This document shows, one piece after another, positions 42,742 to 51,279 of a stretch of 64,000 bases of DNA. The first letter of the stretch is position 1. Each line of letters opens with the position of its first letter. The stretch comes from Clostridiales bacterium. GTDB lineage: Bacteria > Bacillota > Clostridia > Lachnospirales > Lachnospiraceae. A program made the position numbers and the translations under genes. The stretch lies in contig JAJQBI010000079.1 in NCBI GenBank assembly GCA_021203365.1, forward strand, positions 18,240-82,239, read 5' to 3'. The notes beneath the pieces were generated by a model. It was not told the origin of the DNA. It did not search any database and saw only the letters and a program-made list of their open reading frames with translations.

Positions 42742-43139
42742 GAATCTGTAGTTCCTTCCTCATCCTCCCCGGCCAGAATGCTCATAATCCGGTTAGGGGT
42801 GTAAGCGGTACTCAGAAGATAGGTTCCGGACTCAAGCTTCCCGTGATAGCTGGAGAGCAGCTCCTGCACCCAGAATACCTTCGCATCCTCGATCAGTCCC
42901 TTCTGCTTCAGGGTACGCCCGATCTGCCACACGGAGGAACCTTCCTGGATGACGACCGTTACCTCCTGCCCGTCTCCGGGACTCATGGCCTCCTGATTAA
43001 AAACATTATATCCAAACTCATAGGATGACTTTCCCAGCCAGAGAATCAGCAGAACCAGACAGATGTATAAAGTCGTCCTGAAAATTCCGCTGGCCAGAAA
43101 TACACCCACCTTCTCCATCCTGTCCTTCGTACCTGCCAT
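42738..43139 (-). CDS. Short MltG/YceG-like membrane protein without catalytic domain
   Basis: A 133-aa protein with one membrane helix (about residues 20-40) and a LysM-like region VTVVIQEGSSVWQIGRTLKQKGLIEDAKVF and LESGTYLLSTAYTPNRIM, as in the N-terminal part of the endolytic transglycosylase MltG. The catalytic part, about 200 residues more in true MltG, is absent; the next gene overlaps its stop. Such short forms look regular in Lachnospiraceae rather than truncated by accident, as far as I recall. A role at the division-site cell wall is possible. GGAGGAAAT precedes ATG 43139. Confidence 0.7.
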   Translation of the reverse strand: MAGTKDRMEKVGVFLASGIFRTTLYICLVLLILWLGKSSYEFGYNVFNQEAMSPGDGQEVTVVIQEGSSVWQIGRTLKQKGLIEDAKVFWVQELLSSYHGKLESGTYLLSTAYTPNRIMSILAGEDEEGTTDS

Positions 43140-43144
43140 ATTTC

Positions 43145-43270
43145 CTCCTCACTGGCCGCCCTTGCGGCTGGCCATCCTGGTATGCCCTTCGGGCATTTCC
43201 TCCTTATTGGCCGCCCCTGCGGCTGGCCATCCTGGTATGCCCTTCGGGCGCCCTCCTCACTGGCCGCCGT
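43145..43270. repeat. G+C-rich tandem repeat with hairpins
   Basis: Two imperfect copies of about 55 bp and a partial third each carry GGCCGCC..TGCGGCTGGCC and GCCCTTCGGGC hairpins. It lies between ylbF and the MltG-like gene and may be an RNA processing or termination site. Confidence 0.65.
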
Positions 43271-43278
43271 AACCTTTT

Positions 43279-43617
43279 CTAAAGGTCGGGGACCTGTATT
43301 TCAATTCCGTCTGTCAGCCGGTAGCAGATTTTCTGCATCAGCTTACACAGTGCCAGCTCCGCGTCCAGGTAGGCGTTTACCACAGGATCCGCCCGAAGCT
43401 CTGCGGATTCCGCGGTCAGTCTCTCTGCCACGTCAAAAAGCTCCTCATTGTGCGCCTCATTCTGAAGCCTGAAATTCTCTCCCCGAAACCGAAGCACCCG
43501 GTCGCGAAGCTCCGGGTTCCGGTTCAGGCGCGCCTCCTGCTCCTTATAGGTGACGTACACCTCGCTGCGGCGGATCGCCTCCACCAGCGCGTCCACATTT
43601 CTGCCGATCTCCTCCAT
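43279..43617 (-). CDS. YlbF-family regulator
   Basis: This helical 112-aa protein has YlbF/YmcA length and pattern (ALVEAIRRSEVYVTYKEQEARLNRNPEL, then a C-terminal helix with ILV spacing). In Bacillus subtilis YlbF, YmcA and YaaT form a complex that influences RNase Y action, sporulation and competence; only the YlbF-type member is seen here. The gene is preceded by a long composite repeat (43684-43925) and followed by the hairpin repeat at 43145-43270. RNase J, another RNA-decay enzyme, is encoded upstream. Confidence 0.75.
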   Translation of the reverse strand: MEEIGRNVDALVEAIRRSEVYVTYKEQEARLNRNPELRDRVLRFRGENFRLQNEAHNEELFDVAERLTAESAELRADPVVNAYLDAELALCKLMQKICYRLTDGIEIQVPDL

Positions 43618-43683
43618 TGTAACTCCGGACCTCCCTGTCCCGGGAACCTGTCACAGAACAGCCCCTGCCTGCCGCAGGCAAAA

Positions 43684-43925
43684 TCTGTATGATACAAGGG
43701 ACAAAAGGTCATGAATGCAGAGGCTTGCATCTGCATTCATGAGATTGGGTCCCGAACAACATGACACCGCAGGCGCCCTGTGGGGAAAGTAGCCATTTTT
43801 CGTAGAAAAATGAGCGGATTTCGAATGTTGTCAGGATTTCGGGAGCACGAAGTGCGGACACCCGCAGGGCGCTCTGTGAGGAAATCCGTGTATCATAGCG
43901 ACAAAATACCTTTTGTCGCTTCAAT
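43684..43925 (-). repeat. Composite palindromic repeat, copy D (full length, minus orientation)
   Basis: Read on the minus strand it begins GAAGCGACAAAAGGTATTTTG with TCGCTATGATAC, then has hairpin modules (GATTTCC...GAAATCC, ATTTTTC...GAAAAAT, a CTGCATTCATG palindrome) and ends ATGACC...GTATCATAC. The module order matches copy B at 26028-26222. It fills most of the 414-bp gap before ylbF; no gene is seen there. Confidence 0.7.
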
Positions 43926-44031
43926 CATCTGTCTGTTCTTTCAAAAATTCTGAAATGTTACTTTCAAAACGTTATTCTAAACCTTCCAGGCTTATTTTCT
44001 GTATTTTAGATTATTCCCTGAAGCCGGCCTC

Positions 44032-46023
44032 TCAGGCTTCCATGATAATCGGAAGTATCATCGGGCTGCGCTTCACTTTCTTCCAGAGATAACCGCTGAG
44101 CGCGTCCTTTACCTCGGTTTTGATCTTTCCCCAGTCGGTAATCCTGTGATCCAGGCAGGAATCCAGAGCCTGGTTCACCACCTCCCTGGCGTGCTCCATC
44201 AGATCCTCCGATTCCCGCACATAGACAAATCCCCGGGAAACAATATCCGGTCCAGCCAGCACCACATTGGTGTGGCGCTCCAGAGTCATAACTACAATCA
44301 TAATACCATCTTCCGCCAGATGCTGACGGTCACGGAGAACAATATTCCCCACATCGCCCACGCCCAGGCCGTCCACCAGGATCGCGCCGGTCTGCACGCT
44401 TCCGGTTATCTCCGCCCCGTTCTCATCCAGCTCCAGAACATTTCCGGAGGACATAATGATAATATTCTCCTTGGGAAATCCCAGTTCCTCCACAATATGG
44501 CGGTGGGCCGTCAGATGGCGGTATTCCCCGTGAACAGGAATGGCATATCTGGGTTTTACCAGAGAATAAATCAGCTTGATCTCCTCCTGGCAGGCATGTC
44601 CTGACACATGCACATCCTGAAAAATCACCTTGGCCCCCATCATGGAAAGTTCGTTGATGACCTTGGACACCGCCTTTTCATTGCCCGGAATGGGATTTGA
44701 GCTGAAAATAATGGTATCGTTGGGCTTAATCGTAATTTTCTTATGAATGTTGGCCGCCATGCGGGAAAGAGCCGCCATGGACTCTCCCTGGCTTCCCGTA
44801 GTGATCAGCACCACCTTCTCATCCGGATAATCCTTCACCTGATCAATATCAATCAGTGTGTTGTCCGGAATGCGCAGGTATCCAAGCTCTGCGGCTGTCG
44901 TGATCACATTGACCATGCTGCGGCCTTCCACCGCCACCTTGCGGCCGTACCCGTAGGCTGTGTTAATGATCTGCTGCACACGGTCCACATTGGAGGCAAA
45001 GGTAGCGATAATAATCCGGGAGGAGCGGTTTTCATTAAAAAGATTGTCAAATACCCTTCCAACCGTTCGCTCCGACATGGTAAAGCCCTGCCGCTCCGCG
45101 TTGGTGCTGTCACACATCAGGGCCAGCACGCCCTTTTTCCCGATTTCCGCAAAACGCTGAAGATCAATGGCATCCCCGAACACCGGTGTATAATCCACCT
45201 TAAAATCTCCGGTGTGCATCACAATCCCTACCGGGGAATAGATGGCAAGAGCCGCAGCATCCTGGATGCTGTGGTTGGTTTTAATAAATTCTATGGCAAA
45301 ATCTCCCAGGTTGATTACCTGCCCGTGTTTGACCTCCTTCAGCTTTGTGGAGCGGGTAAGTCCATGCTCATTCAGCTTGTTTGTGATCAGCCCGATGGTA
45401 AGCTTTGTGGCGTAAATGGGTACATTCACCTCGCGGAGCACATAGGGCAGCGCTCCGATGTGATCCTCATGTCCATGGGTGATCACAAAGCCCTTTACCT
45501 TGCGGATGTTCTCCTTCAGATAGGTCACGTCCGGAATGACAAGGTCGATTCCCAGCATGTCATCCTCCGGAAAGGAGAGGCCGCAGTCTATAACCACAAT
45601 GCTCTCCTCATATTCGATGGCGGTGATGTTCATCCCGATCTGCTCCAGACCGCCCAACGGTATGATCTTCAGTTTGGAGCCTCCCTTCCGGCTCCGATTC
45701 CCGGAAGGCTTCGGCTGGCTCTTGGCCGGAAGCGCCCTGGACTGGGGATTCTTCTGTGTGGTGCTTTTCCCCGACGATATTTTCTGTATATTTTTTCCGG
45801 GTGTGTTTCGGTTCTGTGTATTCCGGTTCTGTGTGCCCCGGCCGGAGGAGGCTTTCACAGCTTTCCCCTGCTTATCCGTAAAACGGGAATTTCCCCCTTT
45901 GTTCGCTTTAAATCTCGAATTTCTTCTCGGTGATGCCTGTTTTCTTGCTGTGCCGGAGGCAAAGCGCTCATTGCTTCCTCCGTTTCGATCCATTGTCATG
46001 TTGTCACTGTTTTCGTTCCTCAA
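44032..46023 (-). CDS. rnj: Ribonuclease J with basic N-terminal extension
   Basis: At 663 aa it is longer than the usual 555-aa RNase J: residues about 1-112 are a low-complexity stretch rich in Asn, Arg, Lys, Ser and Gly (TQNRNTQNRNT). The core begins LKIIPLGGLEQIGMN and holds HGHEDHIGAL (metal-binding), MHTGDFKVD, beta-CASP motifs and DVHVSGHAC. RNase J is a 5'-3' exonuclease/endonuclease in mRNA decay and rRNA maturation. The TTG start (46023) has GGAGGAG upstream and overlaps the DUF1292 stop. The added N-terminal tail probably binds RNA or partners; this is inference. Confidence 0.9.
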   Translation of the reverse strand: MRNENSDNMTMDRNGGSNERFASGTARKQASPRRNSRFKANKGGNSRFTDKQGKAVKASSGRGTQNRNTQNRNTPGKNIQKISSGKSTTQKNPQSRALPAKSQPKPSGNRSRKGGSKLKIIPLGGLEQIGMNITAIEYEESIVVIDCGLSFPEDDMLGIDLVIPDVTYLKENIRKVKGFVITHGHEDHIGALPYVLREVNVPIYATKLTIGLITNKLNEHGLTRSTKLKEVKHGQVINLGDFAIEFIKTNHSIQDAAALAIYSPVGIVMHTGDFKVDYTPVFGDAIDLQRFAEIGKKGVLALMCDSTNAERQGFTMSERTVGRVFDNLFNENRSSRIIIATFASNVDRVQQIINTAYGYGRKVAVEGRSMVNVITTAAELGYLRIPDNTLIDIDQVKDYPDEKVVLITTGSQGESMAALSRMAANIHKKITIKPNDTIIFSSNPIPGNEKAVSKVINELSMMGAKVIFQDVHVSGHACQEEIKLIYSLVKPRYAIPVHGEYRHLTAHRHIVEELGFPKENIIIMSSGNVLELDENGAEITGSVQTGAILVDGLGVGDVGNIVLRDRQHLAEDGIMIVVMTLERHTNVVLAGPDIVSRGFVYVRESEDLMEHAREVVNQALDSCLDHRITDWGKIKTEVKDALSGYLWKKVKRSPMILPIIMEA

Positions 46024-46289
46024 ACTTTCTCCTCCATTTCAAAGTCCACGTTCTCAAGCATCTGCTCAAATATCCGGGATACAGCCTGAAATTCCTCCGG
46101 GTCCTCTACCATTACATAACAGGCGTCCTCACTGTCCGGTTCCGATACATCTCTCATAATATACGCAGAAGCCTCGTCCTCCTGTGAATCCGACACAAGA
46201 AGATACGTGGTCCCGGCAATGCTGGTCTGCTCTTCCACAAAGAACTCAGCCACATCGCCGCTGTCCGTCTGAAATTGAATTTTTTCCAT
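46020..46289 (-). CDS. DUF1292 protein
   Basis: This small acidic 89-aa protein follows the DUF1292 (YrzB) pattern: FQTDSGDVAEFFVEEQTSIAGTTYLLVSD and ACYVMVEDPEEFQAVSRIFE. The function is unknown, but in many Firmicutes it lies by ruvX and ireB as here. Its ATG overlaps the RuvX stop codon (TAATG), and its stop overlaps the rnj start, so the genes are coupled. Confidence 0.85.
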   Translation of the reverse strand: MEKIQFQTDSGDVAEFFVEEQTSIAGTTYLLVSDSQEDEASAYIMRDVSEPDSEDACYVMVEDPEEFQAVSRIFEQMLENVDFEMEEKV

Positions 46290-46726
46290 TACTCTTCTAC
46301 CTGTCCGTTCCTCAGGGAATCCATGTATCCCTGCAAAATAAATACAGCAGCCAGCTTGTCCAGATACTGTTTGCGGTTTTCTCTGCGCACGCCGCTCTCT
46401 TCCAGGATGCGCTCCGCTTCCATTGTAGTCAGCCGTTCATCCCACAGCACAACAGGCAGGCCTGTCCGTCTCTCCAGCTTTTCCTTAAATTCCAGAGATT
46501 TCAAAGCCCGCTCTCCAATTGTGTTGTTCATGTTTTTCGGATATCCCACCACAATATGGGTGATCTGATATTCCTCTATTAATTCCTCTATGCGCGCAAA
46601 CGTCCGGCGCAGCTTATTTTCGTCCTTTCGCCAGATGGTCTCCACGCCCTGCGCTGTCAGACCCAGCGGGTCGCTGACTGCCACACCCACGGTCTTCGAG
46701 CCGTAATCCAGTCCCAGAATCCGCAT
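46289..46726 (-). CDS. ruvX: Holliday junction resolvase RuvX / pre-16S rRNA nuclease (YqgF)
   Basis: The 145-aa protein has the RNase H-like fold motifs [20 protein letters not shown] (first catalytic Asp), [16 protein letters not shown] and [15 protein letters not shown] (later acidic residues). YqgF matures the 5' end of 16S rRNA in E. coli and has been proposed as a Holliday junction resolvase. It is four bases after the ireB stop and overlaps the next gene. Length and neighbours are typical. Confidence 0.92.
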   Translation of the reverse strand: MRILGLDYGSKTVGVAVSDPLGLTAQGVETIWRKDENKLRRTFARIEELIEEYQITHIVVGYPKNMNNTIGERALKSLEFKEKLERRTGLPVVLWDERLTTMEAERILEESGVRRENRKQYLDKLAAVFILQGYMDSLRNGQVEE

Positions 46727-46730
46727 CTCT

Positions 46731-47003
46731 TCAGTCTTCCCAGGATCGATTCCGGATGTATTCGTTCAGAAGCTCCTCCACAAGCTCATCCCGTTCCACC
46801 TTCATGATCATGCTTCTCGCCCCTTTATGGCTGGTAATGTAGGTCGGGTCTCCGGACATAATATAACCTACGATCTGATTGACCGGATTATACCCCTTCT
46901 CCTCCATCGCAAGATAGACCAGATCAAGAACCTCCTTTACCTCCAGCTGCTGATCGGGTATCGCTCTGAAATACTGTGTATTTCCCAGATTATTATCTGC
47001 CAT
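46731..47003 (-). CDS. ireB: IreB-family regulatory phosphoprotein
   Basis: The 90-aa protein matches IreB (DUF965) along its whole length: [26 protein letters not shown] and [23 protein letters not shown]. In Enterococcus faecalis IreB is a substrate of the IreK Ser/Thr kinase and lowers cephalosporin resistance; its biochemical role is otherwise open. It heads the ireB-ruvX-DUF1292-rnj operon. A ribosome site GTGAGAG precedes its ATG. Confidence 0.92.
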   Translation of the reverse strand: MADNNLGNTQYFRAIPDQQLEVKEVLDLVYLAMEEKGYNPVNQIVGYIMSGDPTYITSHKGARSMIMKVERDELVEELLNEYIRNRSWED

Positions 47004-47103
47004 TATCTCTCACGTCCTTTAACTGAATTCTTTTCTATTCTAATATAAATACTCCTAAAACACAACAACATTTTTCTTTTGCCGCCGGTCCGTCCTCATA
47101 TTT

Positions 47104-48438
47104 TCATAAAACCGCACCGGATTCCACAATCCCCACAAGAGTGTGTGCCTCCCAAAAGCCCTGTATTTTTACCCGCACAATATCGTTGACACGGCAGCTT
47201 CCGTCCTTTTTCACAGCGGTTCGGATGTATTCCCGGCTGTGCCCAACCAGATACGTCTCCCCGCCGGCCGTAATTTCCTCCTCCAGGAGCACAGACAGAG
47301 TTTTCCCTGCCATGGAAGCCTCATATTCCTCCGCATGTCTGTGATGCAGGGCGATCATTTTTTCGCTGCGGGCCGTCTTCACGGTTTCGGGAATCTGTCC
47401 GTCCATGACGGCGGCCTTTGTGCCCCGCCGTCTGGAATACTTGAAAATATGAGTCTCATAAAAGTCCATCTGATCCACAAAATCCATGGATTCCTGAAAA
47501 TCCTCTTCCGTCTCCCCCGGAAATCCCACGATCACGTCCGTGGTCAGCGCGGGGTTATCATACACCTCCCGCAGAAGAGCACAACGAAGGGCGTATTCTC
47601 CGGCACGGTACCGCCGGTTCATTCGTATCAGGGTACGGTCGCAGCCACTCTGCAGAGAAAGGTGAAAATGAGGGCAGACCTTAGGAAGCTCTTTCAGTCC
47701 CAGGGCAAACTCCCGGGTTATAATTCCCGGCTCCAGGGACCCCAGGCGGATCCTTTCAATCCCCGGAACCTCATGTACCTCCCGGAGCAGAGAAAGAAGA
47801 TCCGGGCCCCCATCCCCGTCTCTCAGGTCCAGCCCGTAGGAGCTGAGGTGGATCCCGGTGAGAACAATCTCCCTGTATCCGTTGGCGGCCAGTGTTTCCA
47901 CTTCCCGGCGGACCTCCCCGGGCTTCCGGCTGCGCACCCTTCCCCGGGCATAGGGAATCACACAGTAGGTACAGAACTGGTTGCAGCCGTCCTGTACCTT
48001 TATATAGGCCCGCACATGCTCCCCGGCACGGGAGATGGAAAGCTCCTCATAATCCTTTTCCCCCGCGATCTGAAGCACCCTGGACTCTCTTCTGTGCTCC
48101 CGCCGGTATTTCTCCAGGATCTCCACAATTTTCTTTTTCTGATTGTTTCCCAGAAGCAGATCCACGGCTTCATCCTTTTCCAGAGCCTCCTGATCTGTCT
48201 GGGCGTAACAGCCGGCTGCCACCACAATGGCATCCGGATTCATTTTTTTTGCCTTATGAAGCATCTGGCGGGATTTCCGATCCGCGATGTTGGTCACCGT
48301 ACAGGTGTTGATCAGGTATACATCCGCCCCCGGCTCAAAGGGAACAAGCTCATAGCCCGCCTCTTCCAGAAGCTGTCCCATGGCCTCCAGCTCATAGGCA
48401 TTTACCTTACATCCAAGATTGTGCAGTGCTGCCTTCAT
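47104..48438 (-). CDS. mtaB: tRNA t6A37 methylthiotransferase MtaB
   Basis: At 444 aa it has the three parts of a methylthiotransferase: UPF0004 domain (LHNLGCKVNAYELEAMG with the first cluster Cys, NTCTVTN, AAGCYAQ), radical SAM domain (VQDGCNQFCTYCVIPYARGR, Cx3Cx2C) and a C-terminal TRAM domain (ITAGGETYLVGHSREYIRTAV...VNDIVRVKI). MtaB adds the methylthio group to t6A at position 37 of tRNAs reading ANN codons. ATG 48438 is chosen since GGGAAGG lies eight bases upstream and MKAALHNLGC is the usual start; the frame to 48510 has no site. Confidence 0.92.
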   Translation of the reverse strand: MKAALHNLGCKVNAYELEAMGQLLEEAGYELVPFEPGADVYLINTCTVTNIADRKSRQMLHKAKKMNPDAIVVAAGCYAQTDQEALEKDEAVDLLLGNNQKKKIVEILEKYRREHRRESRVLQIAGEKDYEELSISRAGEHVRAYIKVQDGCNQFCTYCVIPYARGRVRSRKPGEVRREVETLAANGYREIVLTGIHLSSYGLDLRDGDGGPDLLSLLREVHEVPGIERIRLGSLEPGIITREFALGLKELPKVCPHFHLSLQSGCDRTLIRMNRRYRAGEYALRCALLREVYDNPALTTDVIVGFPGETEEDFQESMDFVDQMDFYETHIFKYSRRRGTKAAVMDGQIPETVKTARSEKMIALHHRHAEEYEASMAGKTLSVLLEEEITAGGETYLVGHSREYIRTAVKKDGSCRVNDIVRVKIQGFWEAHTLVGIVESGAVL

Positions 48439-48540
48439 ACCCATTACCTTCCCTTCAGGTCTGCCGCCCGTCTGTTGTTTATGGCAAACAGGCGTATGCA
48501 TTTTCACCAATTATTTGTCTAAAATTTATCTATTTTTACC

Positions 48541-48569
48541 TTGACTTTTTGAGGGGATACCAGTAAGAT
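48541..48569 (+). promoter_or_regulatory. Promoter of HPr-like gene
   Basis: TTGACT at 48541-48546, a 17-bp spacer and TAAGAT at 48564-48569 lie 45 bases before the start codon. Confidence 0.65.
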
Positions 48570-48613
48570 GTTGGCTGTAAAAAGGAAATAACACTACAAG
48601 GGAGGTTATCATC

Positions 48614-48850
48614 ATGAAAACAGTAAAAATCTCGCTGAACTCCATCGATAAAGTCAAGGCTTTCGTTAACGAAATCAGCAAATATGACTGCGATTTCGAT
48701 CTGGTATCCGGAAGATATGTAATCGATGCGAAATCCATTATGGGTATTTTCAGCCTGGATCTGTCCAAGCCCATCGATCTGAATATCCATGCGGACGGAA
48801 CCACTCTTGACAGCGTACTGGCAGTCATTGAGAAATATACCATCGAGTAA
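48614..48850 (+). CDS. HPr-like protein without His15 but with Ser46 region
   Basis: The 78-aa protein has HPr length and fold pattern (beta-alpha-beta with GRYVIDAKSIMGIFSLDLSKPI). The active-site His15 segment, normally ARPAT/H-containing, reads SLNSIDKVKAFVNEI and has no His, so it cannot pass phosphate in the PTS. The Ser46 site (DAKSIMGIFSL) is kept. It resembles Crh, the regulatory HPr homologue of Bacillus, which keeps Ser46 and lacks His15; the closeness to Crh is my inference. It stands alone on the plus strand with its own promoter and strong terminator. Confidence 0.8.
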   Translation: MKTVKISLNSIDKVKAFVNEISKYDCDFDLVSGRYVIDAKSIMGIFSLDLSKPIDLNIHADGTTLDSVLAVIEKYTIE

Positions 48851-48872
48851 GGTATGAAACCCTGCCGACTGT

Positions 48873-48923
48873 CCCCGGCCTGAATCCGACAGCTTCCTGT
48901 CGGAGCGGGCCGGGATTTTTTTA
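48873..48923 (+). terminator. Terminator of HPr-like gene
   Basis: An outer CCCGGCC/GGCCGGG stem encloses a perfect TCCGACAG/CTGTCGGA hairpin and is followed by seven T. It lies 22 bases after the stop codon. Confidence 0.85.
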
Positions 48924-50102
48924 TTCGATTTCCAGAACCTCCGCGGTTTCCTGCGCCGTTTTCACCAGCTCTTCTATTTTCTCCGAAAGCTTCCCTTCTG
49001 AACGCCGGATCACCTTCAGATTGGGCTTTGTCACCGGATGCTTTGCCACAAAAATCGTACAGCAGTCCTCATAGGGCTGGATAGATGTATCAAAGGTCTG
49101 AATCTGTCTGGCGATCTCCACAATCTCCTGCTTGTCAAAGCCGATCACCGGACGATACACAGGAAGAGTGCAGACCTCATCCGTGGCCGCCAGGCTGTGC
49201 ATGGTCTGGCTGGCCACCTGCCCGATGCTTTCCCCTGTAATCAGCCCCAGGCTTTTGTCCTTTTTCGCAAAATATTCGGCGATGCGCATCATATATCTGC
49301 GCATGAGAATCGTCAGCTCATCATGGGGACACTGGTCATAAATATACAGCTGGATATCCGTAAAATTCACCACGTACAGACGGATCGGACCGCTGTATCT
49401 GGCTACAAGGCGGGCCAGGTCCACCACCTTCTGCTTTGCGCGCTCACTGGTATAAGGCGGCGCGTGAAAATAAACCGCCTCAATCTGTACGCCTCTTTTG
49501 GCGATCATATAACCTGCCACCGGGCTGTCTATGCCTCCGGACAGCAGAAGTGTGGCCTTCCCGTTGGTGCCCACAGGCATACCGCCGGCGCCCCGGATGG
49601 TCTGGGAATATACATATATTTTTTCCCGGATCTCCACGGAGATGGTGAGCTCCGGCTCATGTACGTCCACCCTGGCCCGGGGAAAGGCTTCCAGAATATG
49701 TCCTCCGATCTGGGCGCTTACCTCCATGGAGGGAACCGGATAGGTTTTCCTGGCGCGGCGTGTATAGACCTTAAAGGTCCCTGAAAAATCCGGATGGCAG
49801 CTCTCCATGTAGCCCACCACATCCCGGGCGGTTTCCTCAAGGCCCCGATCCTCAAAAATCCGCACCGGACAGATCCCCACGATTCCGAATACATGTCGGA
49901 GCGCGTCCAGCGTCTCCTCATAATCATAGGATTCCGGGCAGAAAACATAAATTCTTCCCTGCTCCTTCTGCACCGCAAACTCTCCCTCCACACGGGAAAG
50001 GGCCTGCCGGATCTGCTTTACCAGAGCGTCCTCAAAAAGATAACGGTTTTTCCCCTTTATGGCAATCTCCGCGTATTTAATCAAAAAAGCGTGAAATAAC
50101 AT
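48921..50102 (-). CDS. thiI: tRNA 4-thiouridine synthetase ThiI (without rhodanese domain)
   Basis: This 393-aa protein has a ferredoxin-like and THUMP region (IKYAEIAIKGKNRYLFE; later EVSAQIGGHILEAFPRARVDVHEP) and a PP-loop ATPase (LLLSGGIDSPVAGYMI, about residue 185). The C-terminal rhodanese domain found in E. coli ThiI is absent, as usual in Firmicutes. It makes s4U8 in tRNA, taking sulfur from the desulfurase encoded directly upstream. ATG 50102 is chosen because GAGG lies eight bases before it, whereas the frame to 50120 has no such site. Confidence 0.92.
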   Translation of the reverse strand: MLFHAFLIKYAEIAIKGKNRYLFEDALVKQIRQALSRVEGEFAVQKEQGRIYVFCPESYDYEETLDALRHVFGIVGICPVRIFEDRGLEETARDVVGYMESCHPDFSGTFKVYTRRARKTYPVPSMEVSAQIGGHILEAFPRARVDVHEPELTISVEIREKIYVYSQTIRGAGGMPVGTNGKATLLLSGGIDSPVAGYMIAKRGVQIEAVYFHAPPYTSERAKQKVVDLARLVARYSGPIRLYVVNFTDIQLYIYDQCPHDELTILMRRYMMRIAEYFAKKDKSLGLITGESIGQVASQTMHSLAATDEVCTLPVYRPVIGFDKQEIVEIARQIQTFDTSIQPYEDCCTIFVAKHPVTKPNLKVIRRSEGKLSEKIEELVKTAQETAEVLEIE

Positions 50103-50124
50103 CTTTGTTTCCTCTTTCATCCAA

Positions 50125-51279
50125 TCAGTGTCTGGAATATCTCCGCAGCATGGGAACCAGTTCCTTCAGAACCTCCAGGGTATAATCTACCTCCTCAGGG
50201 GTATTTTCCTCCGAAAAGCTGACGCGAATGGCAGACTGTGCCTCTTTGGTGGAAAGTCCCATGGCCGTAAGGGTGGTGCTTGGACGGCTCTTATGACTTG
50301 CACAGGCGCTTCCCGCGGAGACATAGATTCCCCGTTCCTCCAGGGCGTGAAGCAGCACCTCGCTGCGAATGCCCGGGAAGGTAATACTCAGAATGTGAGG
50401 CGCCGCCTCCGGAAGAGGCATGCCGTTGACACGCACATCGGGAATCGTCTCAAGGCCTGCAGCCATCCTCTCCTTCAAAGCGTAGAGACGGGCGGTTTTT
50501 TCCTCAAAATCCTCATAGGCTTCCCGGGCCGCCTCTCCAAGCCCCGCGATCCCCGGAACATTGTCCGTGCCGGAACGCATACCGTTTTGCTGGCCGCCGC
50601 CCAGGATCTGGGGCCGGATCCTGACTCCGTCCCGGACATACAGAAACCCGCAGCCCTTCGGACCGTGAATCTTGTGGCTGCTGACGGAGAGCAGATCGAT
50701 CCCGGTTCTGCGGGGATAAATACGGTATTTTCCGAAAGCCTGTATGGCATCCACATGAAAAAGCGCCTGGGGACTTCTGGCGTGGATCTGCTTCCCCATC
50801 TGCTCCACAGGCATAACAGACCCGGTCTCATTGTTCACGTACATGACAGAAACCAGAATGGTGTCCGGCCGAAGGGCTTCCTCCAGAGCGTCCATACGCA
50901 CAACACCCCTGGAATCCACAGGCAGAACCGTAACCTCATATCCCTGCTCCCGCAGTGCCTCCATGGGCTGAGCTACCGCCGGATGCTCCACCGCGGAGGT
51001 GATGACATGCAGGCCCCTTCGGCGGCCGGCCTGTGCGGCGCCGAAAACAGCCAGATTATCCGACTCCGTTCCGCCGGAGGTATACAGAATTTCCTTCGGG
51101 CTGACCTTCAAAGTCCCGGCAAGGATCTCCGATGTCCTTCGGATATACTGCTCCGCCTCCACACCTTTTCTGTGCATGGCGGAGGGATTGCCAAAATCCT
51201 CTGTCATGGCCTTCACCACAATGTCTCTCACCCCGGCGCTGCACCGGGTTGTGGCAGAGTTGTCAAAATATGCTTCCAT
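50125..51279 (-). CDS. Cysteine desulfurase (NifS/IscS family)
   Basis: The 384-aa PLP enzyme has YFDNSATTR at the start, SSHKIHGPKGCGFLYV (PLP Lys) and SAGSACASHKSRPST (catalytic Cys loop). It moves sulfur from cysteine to a persulfide. The next gene is thiI, 22 bases on, so it probably serves s4U formation like NifZ in Bacillus subtilis; other acceptors cannot be excluded. GGAGG precedes ATG 51279, which abuts the rsmE stop. Confidence 0.92.
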   Translation of the reverse strand: MEAYFDNSATTRCSAGVRDIVVKAMTEDFGNPSAMHRKGVEAEQYIRRTSEILAGTLKVSPKEILYTSGGTESDNLAVFGAAQAGRRRGLHVITSAVEHPAVAQPMEALREQGYEVTVLPVDSRGVVRMDALEEALRPDTILVSVMYVNNETGSVMPVEQMGKQIHARSPQALFHVDAIQAFGKYRIYPRRTGIDLLSVSSHKIHGPKGCGFLYVRDGVRIRPQILGGGQQNGMRSGTDNVPGIAGLGEAAREAYEDFEEKTARLYALKERMAAGLETIPDVRVNGMPLPEAAPHILSITFPGIRSEVLLHALEERGIYVSAGSACASHKSRPSTTLTAMGLSTKEAQSAIRVSFSEENTPEEVDYTLEVLKELVPMLRRYSRH

